Source: Bidens hawaiensis
Lineage: Eukaryota > Streptophyta > Magnoliopsida > Asterales > Asteraceae
Assembly (NCBI GenBank): GCA_021521415.1
Contig: JAIQDT010007338.1
Coordinates: forward strand, 1 to 64,000
Direction of reading: 5' to 3'
Length of the DNA: 64,000 nt
Below are positions 45,186-56,385 of the stretch, one piece after another; the stretch's first letter is position 1; each line of letters begins with the position of its first letter. Position numbers and translations under genes: made by a program. The notes beneath the pieces were generated by a model. The model searched no databases. It was not told the DNA's origin and saw only the letters and a list, made by a program, of their open reading frames with translations.

Positions 45186-46959
45186 CAAGCACAAGCCATA
45201 ATTTATGTGGGTTTCCATGAGTTTTGATGGCTAACAAAATACATCTCAAAGTAATGGCATAAGGAAACCAGTTTTGGTCGGTTATTACATCTAAAATAAA
45301 TGTGAGTTTATTTTATTTTAATATATTTTTGGTTTTATTTTTGTGTGTGAATCCAATCTATGTAATGGCATAAGGAAACCAGTTTTGGTCAGTTATTGCG
45401 TGGTCGGTAAGTAGAGAGAGACATAGTTTTTTATGAAAAATATACTAAATATAAATCTGTTTATGAAAATAGTCAATAAAAGATAGCATTAAAAATGTTA
45501 AACACTAAAACTTGGCACATATTTTTTTAATCTTTTTGAAAGTAACGTATATCTTGTTTATCATGCGTACTCATTTTGATGTTTACGTGTGAGGGCCAAC
45601 TCATGATCTTAATTTTTTTTATTGCTTCTTGATGCATAATCATATTGTAACCTGTTAAATAATATCTTAGCTCACAAATAAATATTAATCACGAGTAACA
45701 CGTTTATGATTAATAACTATACAATTTCACGGTTTATGATTAATACTAATAGTTATATAATGGAACTCTTTAAAACACTATTTTAAGTAATATATAAGCA
45801 ACTGCTTATTAAGCCTTTTATCAGGCTCGGCACACGTTTTCTCATGCTTGGTAACTTTCCCTGATTCTACCTTTAGCATGACCTATCCAACAACAATCAC
45901 GTGGTCTTGGAGCCTGACAAGAGGGGACACTCCAGTAAGTTATTTAATATCAACATTGATAACTTATAAACAATAGGCGATAACTCAATAAGCACAACGT
46001 ACGTAGCGACACTGCTTAACGAATAGGTCAAGTCTAATAAGCTTTAGTTATGGGTTTAGACTATAAGTTAAACTAGACAGCCTAGTTTGTATAATTTGTT
46101 ATTAAAGAGTTGGAATTTGAGCTTGAGTTCGTCTAAGAAGTTGGGGACAAAAGTTAACAAGTTGGTTTAATTTCCTATTGCTTTCTATGTAGTTTGGTAA
46201 TGTCTTGGCTAACAATATAAAGTTTGTTTATATAAACCTGTTCATCACTTGAAAACAGATGATGTCTTGGCTCTTATCAAATTGACCCGGCACCAAACCC
46301 GCTTGTTGTGCCAAGTTTATGAGTAACAAATGGTGCGCCCTGGATCAAGAGTTCTCTGGAAGAACCGGACATTCACAAGGCGTTGACCAAACACTCAAAG
46401 ATGCGATCAAATATATAACCCGATGGAAGAACAAGAAGAGGGTCCATCAACGTCAAATAAATTCGTGACATTTGGCAATGATTTATTAAGTTGTGACACA
46501 GAAGAAGTATCTAATAAGATGAAGGGGTACCTGGGGTTCTCATTTTCTAAATAAAGGGTAAAATAGTAATTTCAATTAAAAATTTATCAGAATTTTAGTT
46601 TCACTGTTTGGGAATGTAAGTTTTGTAAAGTTAAGACCAAAACTGCAATGACTTTAGTTCCTGTAATTTAACACTTATTCTATTTAAGTAATTGGATTAT
46701 TCTCTGAAAACTTAATATGTTATCTGATATTTCACACTAGCTACCTCTATATAAAAAACACAAAAAATAAAAACACTAACAGAAAAAAGGTCAACACAAA
46801 AAATGTGTTCATAAACCGTTGAAACCAACCACACCGTGCCAACAGAAAAAAAACGGCGGGTTTTAAATTTATACGATTCCATGCAATGTTGACTTTGGCA
46901 GATTTTTTAACGTTATAGAGCTTGAAAGCGGCCACAGTTTAACCTTTTATAAATACATA
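45186..46959. other. Intergenic AT-rich DNA
   Basis: No gene recognised. A direct repeat of about 36 bp (gtaatggcataaggaaacca plus following bases) occurs at 45251 and 45362. A 49-codon ORF at 46319-46468 has no recognisable family. Confidence 0.6.
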
Positions 46960-46965
46960 TTTATT
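46960..46965 (-). terminator. Candidate polyadenylation signal of the RRM gene
   Basis: AATAAA on the minus strand, about 270 bases downstream of the stop at 47238. Position plausible, not proven. Confidence 0.4.
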
Positions 46966-47237
46966 TTCATTTTTGGAGTGCAATTTTACATTGATTATAT
47001 GTTCATGAATTATCTGTCATTTAAAGGCAAACTAATAACTTTTATATAAATATAACCAGTACTGCCAAGCCGGCTGACGCACCTGGCGCCCTAATTCATT
47101 AGCCAGCCTGCCAGTGATGAGACAAAATTTGAGATTTCATAATAACATGTGTCTAACTTTGGAACAAATGTGTATTTTTGAATGCCTAAGAGAAAATAAT
47201 AGAAGCTTACAATAAACAAAAGGGTGCATGCATAAGC

Positions 47238-47710
47238 TCATCGGTATGGCTTTGAATCCTGTTTAACACCTTGATTGAGCTGCGACCTCGGTTTTGCATA
47301 TTCAACAAATATAACCCTGCCATCCAAGAACTGCCAAACCAAAAACAAAAATCAGAAATGCACAAAGTCTTGTAATGAAGGGTTTAGATTGACAGCTCCA
47401 GTCCACTCCAACCTCCAAATACATGATTAGTTCTTGCATTAAATGAAGTGTTTTATTTAAAAAAAGATTGACAAGGCTATTATGCTTTTAACATTGTTAG
47501 GTGTAAAAATTATCAGACCTTTTTTCTGTTTTGAGTATAATTAACCATGCTTATTTCAGTATAATTATTCTAAGCGCTAAAATGGGTTCAAATTAATGTT
47601 CCTCATATATCAATCTAATCAAGAAGACAACATCATAACAGATTCTAAGCACTCCTGGGCTTAGTTAATTTATTATATTATTTAAATAAAGAGTAAAATG
47701 GCCATTATAT

Positions 47711-47742
<32 letters not shown>

Positions 47743-50700
47743 GTATAATTATAAAGTTTGGTGCCACAAAAGATTTTTTTGATTATTATTTGATTATTTT
47801 ATTACCTTTGTGATATATTCTAAGGATAGAAAAACGGAAATGGTTGAATTCTGAAATAAAAAAGGCCTGATTCGAGATAGGTGATCTCCAATACAAAGGT
47901 TTATTAGAAAATTCAACAAGATAAAGAAAAAGTAAAAACAAGAACAGATTATATAAACATAATATCTGATGCAGCAGTTGTGTTTCTCTGACTTTTCAGC
48001 ATCCTCACTCTTTAATCTTTCCATACGTCATGGGACTATTCAGTACCTTCATCCCTTTATCTTTCCATAACTCACAATCAGGTTTAAATGGGTCAAACCC
48101 ATGCCAATAAATAATGCGAACCTGCTCCAGTGAGTTTCCTTGGGCTGATATGACTTTATTTGATGTCCTCCGTCTTGAATAAACTTTCATTGGAACCGGA
48201 TATGTATCACTTTGTGTTGTTTTTATGTAAATCATTTTGATGTTTAACATAATGCTGTAGCGTCTTGGTGTGTTGGTTGTTGGAAATTTGTTAATGCTTA
48301 CGAATAGGGAATTAGAAAAACATGCACTGCAGGTTCGAGGTGAACACAGCCAATTTTTTTGGTATTAAACTTTTTTTGGTTGTGGAATGTGGATAACTCT
48401 TTTTTTCGAACTAATTTTGGTTCGAGGTGAATATAAAGCCAAAGTTCTTGGGTTATTTATTTTTTCTTGTGGAATCTGGATAACTCCTATCTTCGAACTG
48501 ATTTTTTTGTTCTTTTTTTCCTTCTATTTTTAAGATTATTTTATTTATGTTTTTCTTAATATGTTATTGTAAATAAGAGTTTTTGGTCCCGCAAGTACGT
48601 CATTGGGCCATTTGGTGACACCTTATTGGTGCAAAACACTTTTTTGTTTTAGTTTCAGCCTGTAACGAACGTAAAGAAAACCAATCGAACACCAATTTTG
48701 TTTTTATTTTGTATTTTTTGCTTTATTTTAGTTCTGGTACCTTAATAAATGTGTCAACAACTGACCCTATTTGCGTAGACTCACCGCGTTTGTTTTAGTT
48801 CCAGTATCGTAAACGAAAACCTACCAAATGCTGATTTGTTTTTTAGTTCGTGTACCGTAACGAACGTGACAGAAACATGTCAAATTTGCGTAGACTCAAC
48901 GCCCGAGATCGATAATAGTCGGGTTTTACCAACGTTCAGATAACCGAAGCCGACCGAATTCGTGTCGACTTACTTCCTCAATGCTTAGAACCAACAACGC
49001 TTGGATTTTACCATCTCCCGTTTTTACCGACCTGCCCAGCGCCGGGTAAAACTCTAGTTTCAAATAAACTTAAAAGCCATATCTTATGTCAATTATAAGT
49101 GGCAATCATGATCCATTGTTCAAATAATGGGTTTATTTGAGTAAAACTAAATTGTATATATGTTCAGCCAACTAGCAAATAAAACTGGGTTACCTAAAAC
49201 TAGTCGAAAGGTCACACTCGCCGCCAATCCACCACTGTTACCCCCGTCATCTCCACCAGCACACCCGCCACTTCAACCTTCACCACCAACCGCTACCACC
49301 ATGGTGGAGGTGTGGTGGCTACTTTTTTTTCTAAAGCAACTCACGCCCGATTCTATTTTGGCCAAACCCGTTATAACCCAAACCAAATTGATACTTTTTC
49401 AAACGGCCATATTCACCAGAATTAATTTTGCTTACAACCTGTTTTGTCCGAAACTCATTTTGCTTAGAACATGTTCTAACCAGAACTGCCCAACCCACCC
49501 AGTTTCCCAAGCAGTGTCAGATATATAAAATTTTTGTACACATGGTATAGTACGGATTGACTAAAAATAGGCCAAACAAAATAAACGATGATAAAATAAC
49601 GTAGTTCATTAAAATATTTAAATATAATTAACGATACATCGTTTAAAATTGTCCTGTTACATGTTTTCATCTTTTGGAAACGTTTGATTACATCTTTTTA
49701 GTAACATTGAGAAGTTCATCTGCTTCTAGAACACAAATTACACAAGCGTTCAAGGATAATCACCATGATTGCGCAAACTTGACTTTACACGTTTCATCAA
49801 TAAAAAAGATCTTTCCACATATGCTTACTACATAAATGTTCAACATTGTCCCCGCCGTGTAGCTTAATTGGTTAAGGGGGCATAAAACTTGGAACAATAA
49901 CTTAGAGGTCGTGGGTTCGAAACCGATCCTAAACGCCAATCGCCTTGCCGTTGAGTGACGTTGATTTACCTCTCACGTGATAGGCCTGAGACGATCTGGC
50001 GTGCGCCGGTTTGCGCGTTCGGAACAACACGTTTTGGAACAATAAATGTTCACAACTTCACGGCTGTTAGAAGAGTGTGGTGGTTGGTGAACCCCTTGGT
50101 TCACAGCTTCACATGTTTGTAACAATTATGTCATGGTGTTGTGGGTGGCGCCGTGGCGGTAAAGTTTGAGAGAATAGAAAAGCCGTGTTTTCAAGAAAGT
50201 GGGCGTGTTTCATAAAAGTGCAATCTAATAATGTGTTCTCACAACTTCACGCTAATTCATTATTAAAAAACAAATGTGTTAGTTAAACATACAGCGGCAA
50301 TACTCTATGGCTTCTAAGTTTAGGCGGATGCATTTTGTGTATTTTTGAAATAGACGGTTGAGTGGTGTTTGTTTTGTGAAATAAGCTCCGCGAGAGAACT
50401 TCTGACCACGCACAAACACGAGCTTTTGCAGAGTGTTTGTTTTCTCGTAGACGTTTCATTAAATAAACATCTTCACGGGCTCTTCTTGGTGCAGATCTAG
50501 CCAGCCTCTTTTTACCTCTTTTAACCTCATAAACTATCTTTCTCCTTCGCAGACTCAACCCTAGCAGTGATTGTCGCCTCCCCCCCCCCCATCGACATCG
50601 CTCCTCCACTGATCGAAATCCAACACTCCTGTACCCTGCTTCGCTGCCTCTCGTTCCGCCACCGCAAGTCGTCTCTTCCGGACTTTGACGTTGATTGTAA

Positions 50701-51490
50701 GTGAATTAACAGCCTTCGAATTTTTTATTTGCTAAAATTTGTAGTGATGATATTGAAATTAGTCATCAGGTTTTTGTGTATTTGGAACTTGAAATCAATG
50801 TATATAGCATTTGAGAACTCATACTGAAAAGACCTAAGTTTGATTTTTGCTTGAGGAGATTGAAAAAAACTAGGTTTGATTTTGCATAAAGTAATAAACA
50901 AGCAACCTTCTTATTACGAACTGCAGACCTTTGGTCCACCTCTTCTTCTACAGAGGTGTGGGGATGTGGTCCACAAACTGCGGACATTTTACCTCATAAA
51001 AAACAAACTGCACCTTAGTGTTGAAAACTCTATGCTATTAATAGCGGTGCTATAGCGGTTATTGGTCCGGCGGTAAAAGAGCGGTCGAAATATCGGTCCA
51101 AATAGCGGTTCCGATATTTGCGGCGCTATTTACCGCTATTTCGCCGATATTTGGCCACCGATATATCGGAAATAGCGGTGAGATTATCAGTTTAATATTT
51201 TTGACCCAATTTTTACTTTTTTTTCCCCAAACTGTAAGCCCATAGCCCAATTTCATTATGATTATTATTGAACGATCAGCTTATTGCCCTAAAAATACCT
51301 CAATCGCTACTGATGCTCATCTCCGATACCCGTTTCTTCAGCCGCTGCTGATGCTTATATATTTATGGCTTTCGATTAAGTGATTAAATCATGTCTTAAA
51401 TTAAAAATATTGTTACTTTGTGTTTTGAACTATTGACTTTTATGATTTTGGTATTAAGACTTAAGTATTATTATCAGATAACTTTTGGTG

Positions 51491-51525
<35 letters not shown>

Positions 51526-53182
51526 GCTATCCCACCGCAATAACCGATATCCGCTATTTTTTGGCATTAACTGCATAGTGAACACTTGATCACTTTGGTC
51601 AACATGGCCATATTGGTGGCTATCCCTATTATCTATCTATATATACACACACTTATCTTTACGAGTTTGTCGTTTACGGGATTACAGTTAAGTTTGCTAA
51701 GAATGTTGTAATAGTTTAAAGGACTATAACACCTATTCTTGTTATAGCTAAAAACACATTCACATAAATACATATGCATTTATAAGTTCACAAAGTAATT
51801 GATTCGGAATATTTGTGTGCATATAATAAAGCTAAAAAAACTAACCTTTCCATGCATACCCTCAATGGCCTTCTCAGAATCTTCCTTTGTTGCATACCGA
51901 AGAAAGGCAAATCCTCTTGGTCTATTGGCAATCTTATCCATCACCAGATTTACTGAAAATTCATCCATTATCGTTATTTCAGATATACACATATATTTCT
52001 AAACTAACAATAATATGGTGGTAAAGGACTACAAAGAAAGTATTAGCAGCACCGTATTATACCTTCAATAAGTTGACCAAAAGACTCGAAAGCATTTCTC
52101 AAGCTCTCTTCAGAAGTTCTAAATGAGAGTCCTGCCATTCAAAATAGTTCAAATTTCATATTTACCCATTTTATTAATACAATTTTTAATATGACCATAG
52201 ATCATTATGCCCTTTTTTTTCTCCTCACGGCTTACGCTCCAAACTCTTACATCCTAATGCAAATTTCACATAAAGGGTATAAATGCCATAAATTTAAAAC
52301 TCAGTATATTTGATATTATGATTTTTTTTGGTATCTTAATATGATACTTTACCAAGTATGCTTGAGACTCCATTAAGCTTTCGAATAAGGTTGTGGTGGA
52401 GCTCGTTTATTTAATAAACGAACTTCCAAGAACAACATTTTTGGTTCATTTAGTTAGATGAACGAACATGAACACATATCTCGTTTGTTCATTTACAAAC
52501 GTGAGCGTACATTTACATTCGTTTATTTTTAACTCATTTATGTTCGTTCATTAGTTTACACTTGTTTAGGTTTGTTTGTTTAAATATTCAATTAAATTTT
52601 TGAAGGACATTACAATATAATCTAGTTTGACTATCTTTTTAGGCCCAACATACTAATCATCTCATTTACATGTAAACGGTACTCGCGCTTGTTCATCTAC
52701 ATTCAGTTATGCTCGCTAGTGAACCATTTGTTAATACTTTTAACAAACAAACATAAATTGGACACGAACACATTAATTTTCTTAGCATACGAACACGGAC
52801 AAGGAAAATGTGTTCCTTTAATTGTCCGTATTGAATCGTTATAAGTTAAATAACAAACCCCGAATAGTTTGATTGACACTAAAATTAAAACCCGTGAGAC
52901 AATAATGAATGAATTAAAAATAATAATAATAATAATAATAATAAGGTTACCGCTGACGTATAGCTTGGTAGCAGTAGTCTTTTGTGGCTGTGAAGAAGAC
53001 GTACAGGCGAAAACTAGAAGGCGGTTTTTGTGATTAACTGATGAGTACATATGATGGTGATGATTGATTGGTGTAGGGCATAAGAAGAAGAAGGAAGGTG
53101 TTTTAGTAGTTTTATGGATTCTCCGATTTGAACAACCACCGCTGATGGTAAGCCACGCCGATGATAAGGTAGCACCCGCCAT
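47238..53182 (-). CDS. ORRM6: Organelle RRM protein, ORRM6-like plastid RNA-editing factor
   Basis: Four coding exons on the minus strand: 53182-52951, 52131-52063, 51952-51846, 47330-47238. All introns are GT-AG and phases agree, giving 501 bp and 166 residues. Residues 1-70 are Ser/Thr/His-rich with few acids, as in a plastid or mitochondrial transit peptide. Residues 73-149 are one RRM: RNP2 KLYVSGL, helix SEESLRNAFESFG, RNP1 RGFAFLRY (113-120), then EKAIEGMHGK and FLDGRVIFVEYAK. The short tail ends DSKPYR. The RRM closely resembles Arabidopsis At1g73530 (ORRM6), which binds editing complexes for plastid psbF and accD transcripts; the assignment is by recollection. No break is seen. The 4.5 kb third intron and an LTR 139 bp upstream are unusual. 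Confidence 0.85.
49852..50042 (+). mobile_element. tRNA-derived SINE in the RRM gene intron
   Basis: A box TAGCTTAATTGGTTAAGG (49860-49877) and B box GGTTCGAAACC (49914-49924) at tRNA-like spacing, followed by a tRNA-unrelated body (cgccttgccgttgagtgacg, gatctggcgtgcgcc). The 3' boundary is approximate. Opposite orientation to the gene. Confidence 0.7.
51010..51575. repeat. AGCGG/CCGCT-rich degenerate inverted-repeat element
   Basis: Left end rich in agcggt, atagcggttatt and aaatagcggt; right end carries the complements accgctat, accgcaataaccgatat and ccgctatttttt. It looks like a MITE-type element with a (TA)n tract inside. The exact ends are not determined. Confidence 0.5.
52370..52830. 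repeat. AACGAAC/GTTCGTT-rich repeat in intron 1 of the RRM gene
   Basis: Scattered complementary words (ataaacgaac, gttcgttcat, gaacgaaca, ctcgtttgttca), like MITEs common in plant introns. A (TAA)n microsatellite follows at 52917-52944. Confidence 0.45.
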
Positions 53183-53320
53183 GGATTGTATCGGATATCA
53201 AAATTTCTCTTTTTTTTCCCAACAAACAATGTAAAGTAGCAACGCCTCTTGAGTGGGTGTTTGGACTAGCTTTTTTTTTTTTTTTTTTTTGGCAGTTAGA
53301 GCGGCTAACCATGGCTGGGG
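53183..53320 (-). promoter_or_regulatory. Residual upstream region of the RRM gene
   Basis: Only 138 bp separate the ATG from the LTR. It contains a run of about 23 A (minus strand) and no TATA-like box that I can see, so transcription may start in the LTR. Confidence 0.45.
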
Positions 53321-54565
53321 TGTCAGACCCAATTATACTATTCACAGAATCTCTGGCTAAAATATAGCTAATGGTTATAAATAAACGATATGGGGACTTT
53401 ATGGATCCAAACGATAACTCATGTAAACATAAAGGTCGGATCTTGTTTCTTATTAACGTATAAAAAACGAGTATTTGTATGTTTTTCCCCCGGATTATAA
53501 AATTTTAAAAGTAAAGGGGCCGTGAAACTCACCTTTGAGTTTTTGCGCGAAATAGTTAGCGAGTATCGAAAACAAGCGTGAGACTTCTCCTAACCGTGAC
53601 CTAATCAGTTACGGTTACTTAGAATCCCATAGTACAATATCAACATACAAGTTTATCTTGTATAAAGTCTATAACTTCTCATGTAAGCTTCATATTGGGT
53701 TTGGGTGACTTAGAATTAGTATTCATCATATTACGTTTCCATAAATTCTTCACAGATTCTATATCTATTTTGGGGTACGAAGTTACCGTATTTTCTGGTA
53801 TCAAACGACCTCCGTTTGACTTGAAATTTTTATAACATAATCTCACATGTGTTAGGTTTCCAGAAAACTATTATACATAATTTTTGGAGGTGTTTAAGAG
53901 GTTCGAACATATTTATTAGTACACAAGGGTCGTACAGAGAAATTTATTGATAGTTTGTAATAAAATCTTTTGTTTTACTGACCTAAACTTATTTTCATGA
54001 AGAGTGTGAGTACAAAATTTAAACCTAAGACAAAAAGGAATCTTTTGCAAAAAATATCATGTCATTTGGACTTAATATGACTGAGTTATGGGTTCTTGAG
54101 TAAGAGTCAAATCTGTTAACAAACTGACAGTTTTGACATGTATTTTTGTAAAGTCCGTTTCGGGTATCAAAACTCATCCAAATCGCATTAAACCGGTTGG
54201 GTTGGAAACTAGACTCTTAGTAGTATATTTTAGACTCAAGAATCATGCTTTTTGGTTAAGTATTGACTGAGATATGACCTCGAATCTATGTTTTAAAACT
54301 GCCAGCAAACTGTCTATCTCTAGTTGTACTTGTGAGACACTTTTACACATTTCCTAGGTGTGTAACAACTTTATCCTATGGTTAATAGTTTATAAACTTT
54401 GTTTAACATCATGTTTACAATAGCATAGGCCTTTTGTTCCAAATCTTTAACGCTTTTATTTGTTAATTACGAGTCTTGGGTTCTTGGTTTCGTTTTTGTC
54501 CATCATTTTCTCATACATGTTCTTGTAGATCTTAGTTCCTCATAAGCTCTTTAGCTAGATTTTGT
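53321..54565 (-). mobile_element. Gypsy-type LTR C, distal part (next to the RRM gene)
   Basis: Plus strand begins tgtcagaccc. It continues at 60137 after a copia insertion and ends gttgtcaca at 61616, total about 2.7 kb. Minus sense TGTGACAACCGCC to GGGTCTGACA. It contains the AGGTGAGTTTC box at 53514-53536 shared with other gypsy LTRs in the window. No matching target duplication was found (tgggg against accgg), so a solo LTR is likely but not shown. Confidence 0.72.
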
Positions 54566-55224
54566 TGTTGGAAGTTTTAAGTGTGTGAATGAAGGAAGTG
54601 GTGTAAGTGGTAAATGTTTGTCCCACATCGGTTTGGGAACAAATTAATGAATGGTTTATAAGGTAGAGCCCTTACACCCATTTGAATTCTTTATGACATG
54701 TTTTACCACAAGTCCTACGCGCGTGCAGGGGGGTGCAAATTTGGGTTTCTGGACTAGAAATCCATCGAACTCGTGCGTGCCCGAACGTCCCGCGGACACG
54801 AATGCAACTCCGAAAACCCGAGCCCGCGTGAGACAGTTTTTGAATTCGTTTTGATTATATGGTTATGACTCTTGGTTATAAATACCATGACCAGATTCTA
54901 GTCAAGATACACCAACTCAAAAACACACTTCATCTTCTTCCTACTGCAATAGTGTTATTTCCGATTTCGTTTCAGGCAAGTGTCCGAGTCCGGCAGAGCA
55001 CCGAGAATTGTGTTAAACACAAGCCCAGTTTACTGTGTCGATTATTTCTTATTTCTTTATTTTCTGGTTATTATTAATACAAGATTTCCAACAAAACCGA
55101 AGTATCCTGGGAACAGACCGAGAATCTATTTAAGGGAATTTTGTTAAACACATGCCTTGTTTACTGTGTCGATTATTTCTTATTTCTTTATTTTCTGGTT
55201 ATTATTAATACAAGATTTCCAACA
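54566..55224 (+). repeat. 5' LTR of the degenerate copia element
   Basis: Starts tgttggaagttttaag and ends gatttccaaca. Compared with the right LTR it lacks about 160 bp (after ttgaattcgttt) and about 50 bp near the repeat start. Its 3' end is a tandem duplication of about 125 bp (gggaacagaccgagaatct to ccaaca). No clear primer site follows. Confidence 0.88.
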
Positions 55225-56080
55225 AACTTAAACAGCCTACTTATTATTATTCTTGTATAAACAGAGTTCGTGAGATTGTTGCTACAATCTTAAAACCTTA
55301 TTTATAAGGATTTAGATATTTTAATCTTATATATTTTCTTTTGGGAAATTATGTGCGTAGTACAACTTGGTGTGTTTGGATTTTAGAGATCATGATGCAA
55401 TCTTAAATCCTATACAGTGTTACAAAATGTAATTTTTGATCAACCGTTTGGTTTTAGAAAACGGTTTGTGTAATCCTTCGTGTTCTAACTATAGTGTTAT
55501 AACTGATCTTGTAAATCCGTTGGGATTTTATTAGTTTTGTTTGACGATTTTTGCAATCATTTGTGTATAACAATTGTGTTACAAATGGTTTTGAGTAAAC
55601 CATTCATTTCTTGTAAACGTTAAATATCTAACATGCGTGTCAGATATGATTTATTTATAACGTTTTGTGTAAACGTTAACTTTCTAATGGATGTGTTAGA
55701 AAATTCAAGCTTTGCTACTTAAGTGTAGTAATTGTAACAAGTTGATGTTATTTGAACATATTTGTTCAAGAGTATGGTTTCAAAAGTGAAACGAGGATAT
55801 GAGGATATGTGTGCAAGGATTTCTATTTGAGGGAATACTTGTATACATAATATAAAACGATATCACTGAGATGATTCATGTCGGATGACGAAAGTGTTAA
55901 AGATAATAACACTTGGAAATTTGATGTGTAAATGTCGTCAAAATAATTTCGTATAATAAACAACTTGTGAGTTGTTGCAAAGATTAAAGTCTAAGACGAC
56001 ACATCAAATATATAATCACATCATGAAATGGTAATAGAATAACAAGGTGAATATACTAAGATGAAAAAAAAATGATGTGT

Positions 56081-56355
56081 AATTCCTTGGAAATTAATTG
56101 AGTGTGAATTGTAACATATGAATTAATATGTGTTAATGACGTATTAACTCTTTGGAGAAATTCACTAAGTGTGGATTGTAACATTTGAATTAAGATATGT
56201 TAATGACGTATTAACTCCTTGGAAATTCACTAAGTGTGGATTGTAACGTATGAATTAATATATGTTAATGACGTATTAACTCCTTGGAAATTCACTAAGT
56301 GTGAATTGTAACATATGAATTAATATATGGTAATGAGATATTTAAATCCTTGGAT
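56081..56355. repeat. Tandem repeat, about 66 bp, four copies
   Basis: Units contain ccttggaaattcactaagtg, attgtaacatatgaatta and gttaatgacgtattaact. They lie just upstream of the pol remnant. Confidence 0.9.
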
Positions 56356-56385
56356 ATTTATCATTGAAGATTCACCGAACCCGTT

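Larger units (their letters stand above)
47331..51845 (-). other. Third intron of the RRM gene, 4.5 kb, repeat-filled
   Basis: Donor GTTAG at 51845, acceptor TTTGGCAG at 47331. It contains (TA)n tracts at about 47713-47745 and 51494-51523, a coding-like 80-codon frame at 48005-48250 (minus), a SINE at 49852-50042, a short C-run at about 50580-50590 and an AGCGG-rich repeat at 51010-51575. Confidence 0.8.

Noticed and set aside
46319..46468. 49-codon ORF starting MSNKWCALDQEF
   Set aside because: Too short, no family recognised and no neighbouring exon; kept only as a note.
50283..50609. 108-codon basic ORF on the minus strand in intron 3
   Set aside because: Low-complexity Arg/Lys-rich, overlaps a C-run, no recognisable domain.
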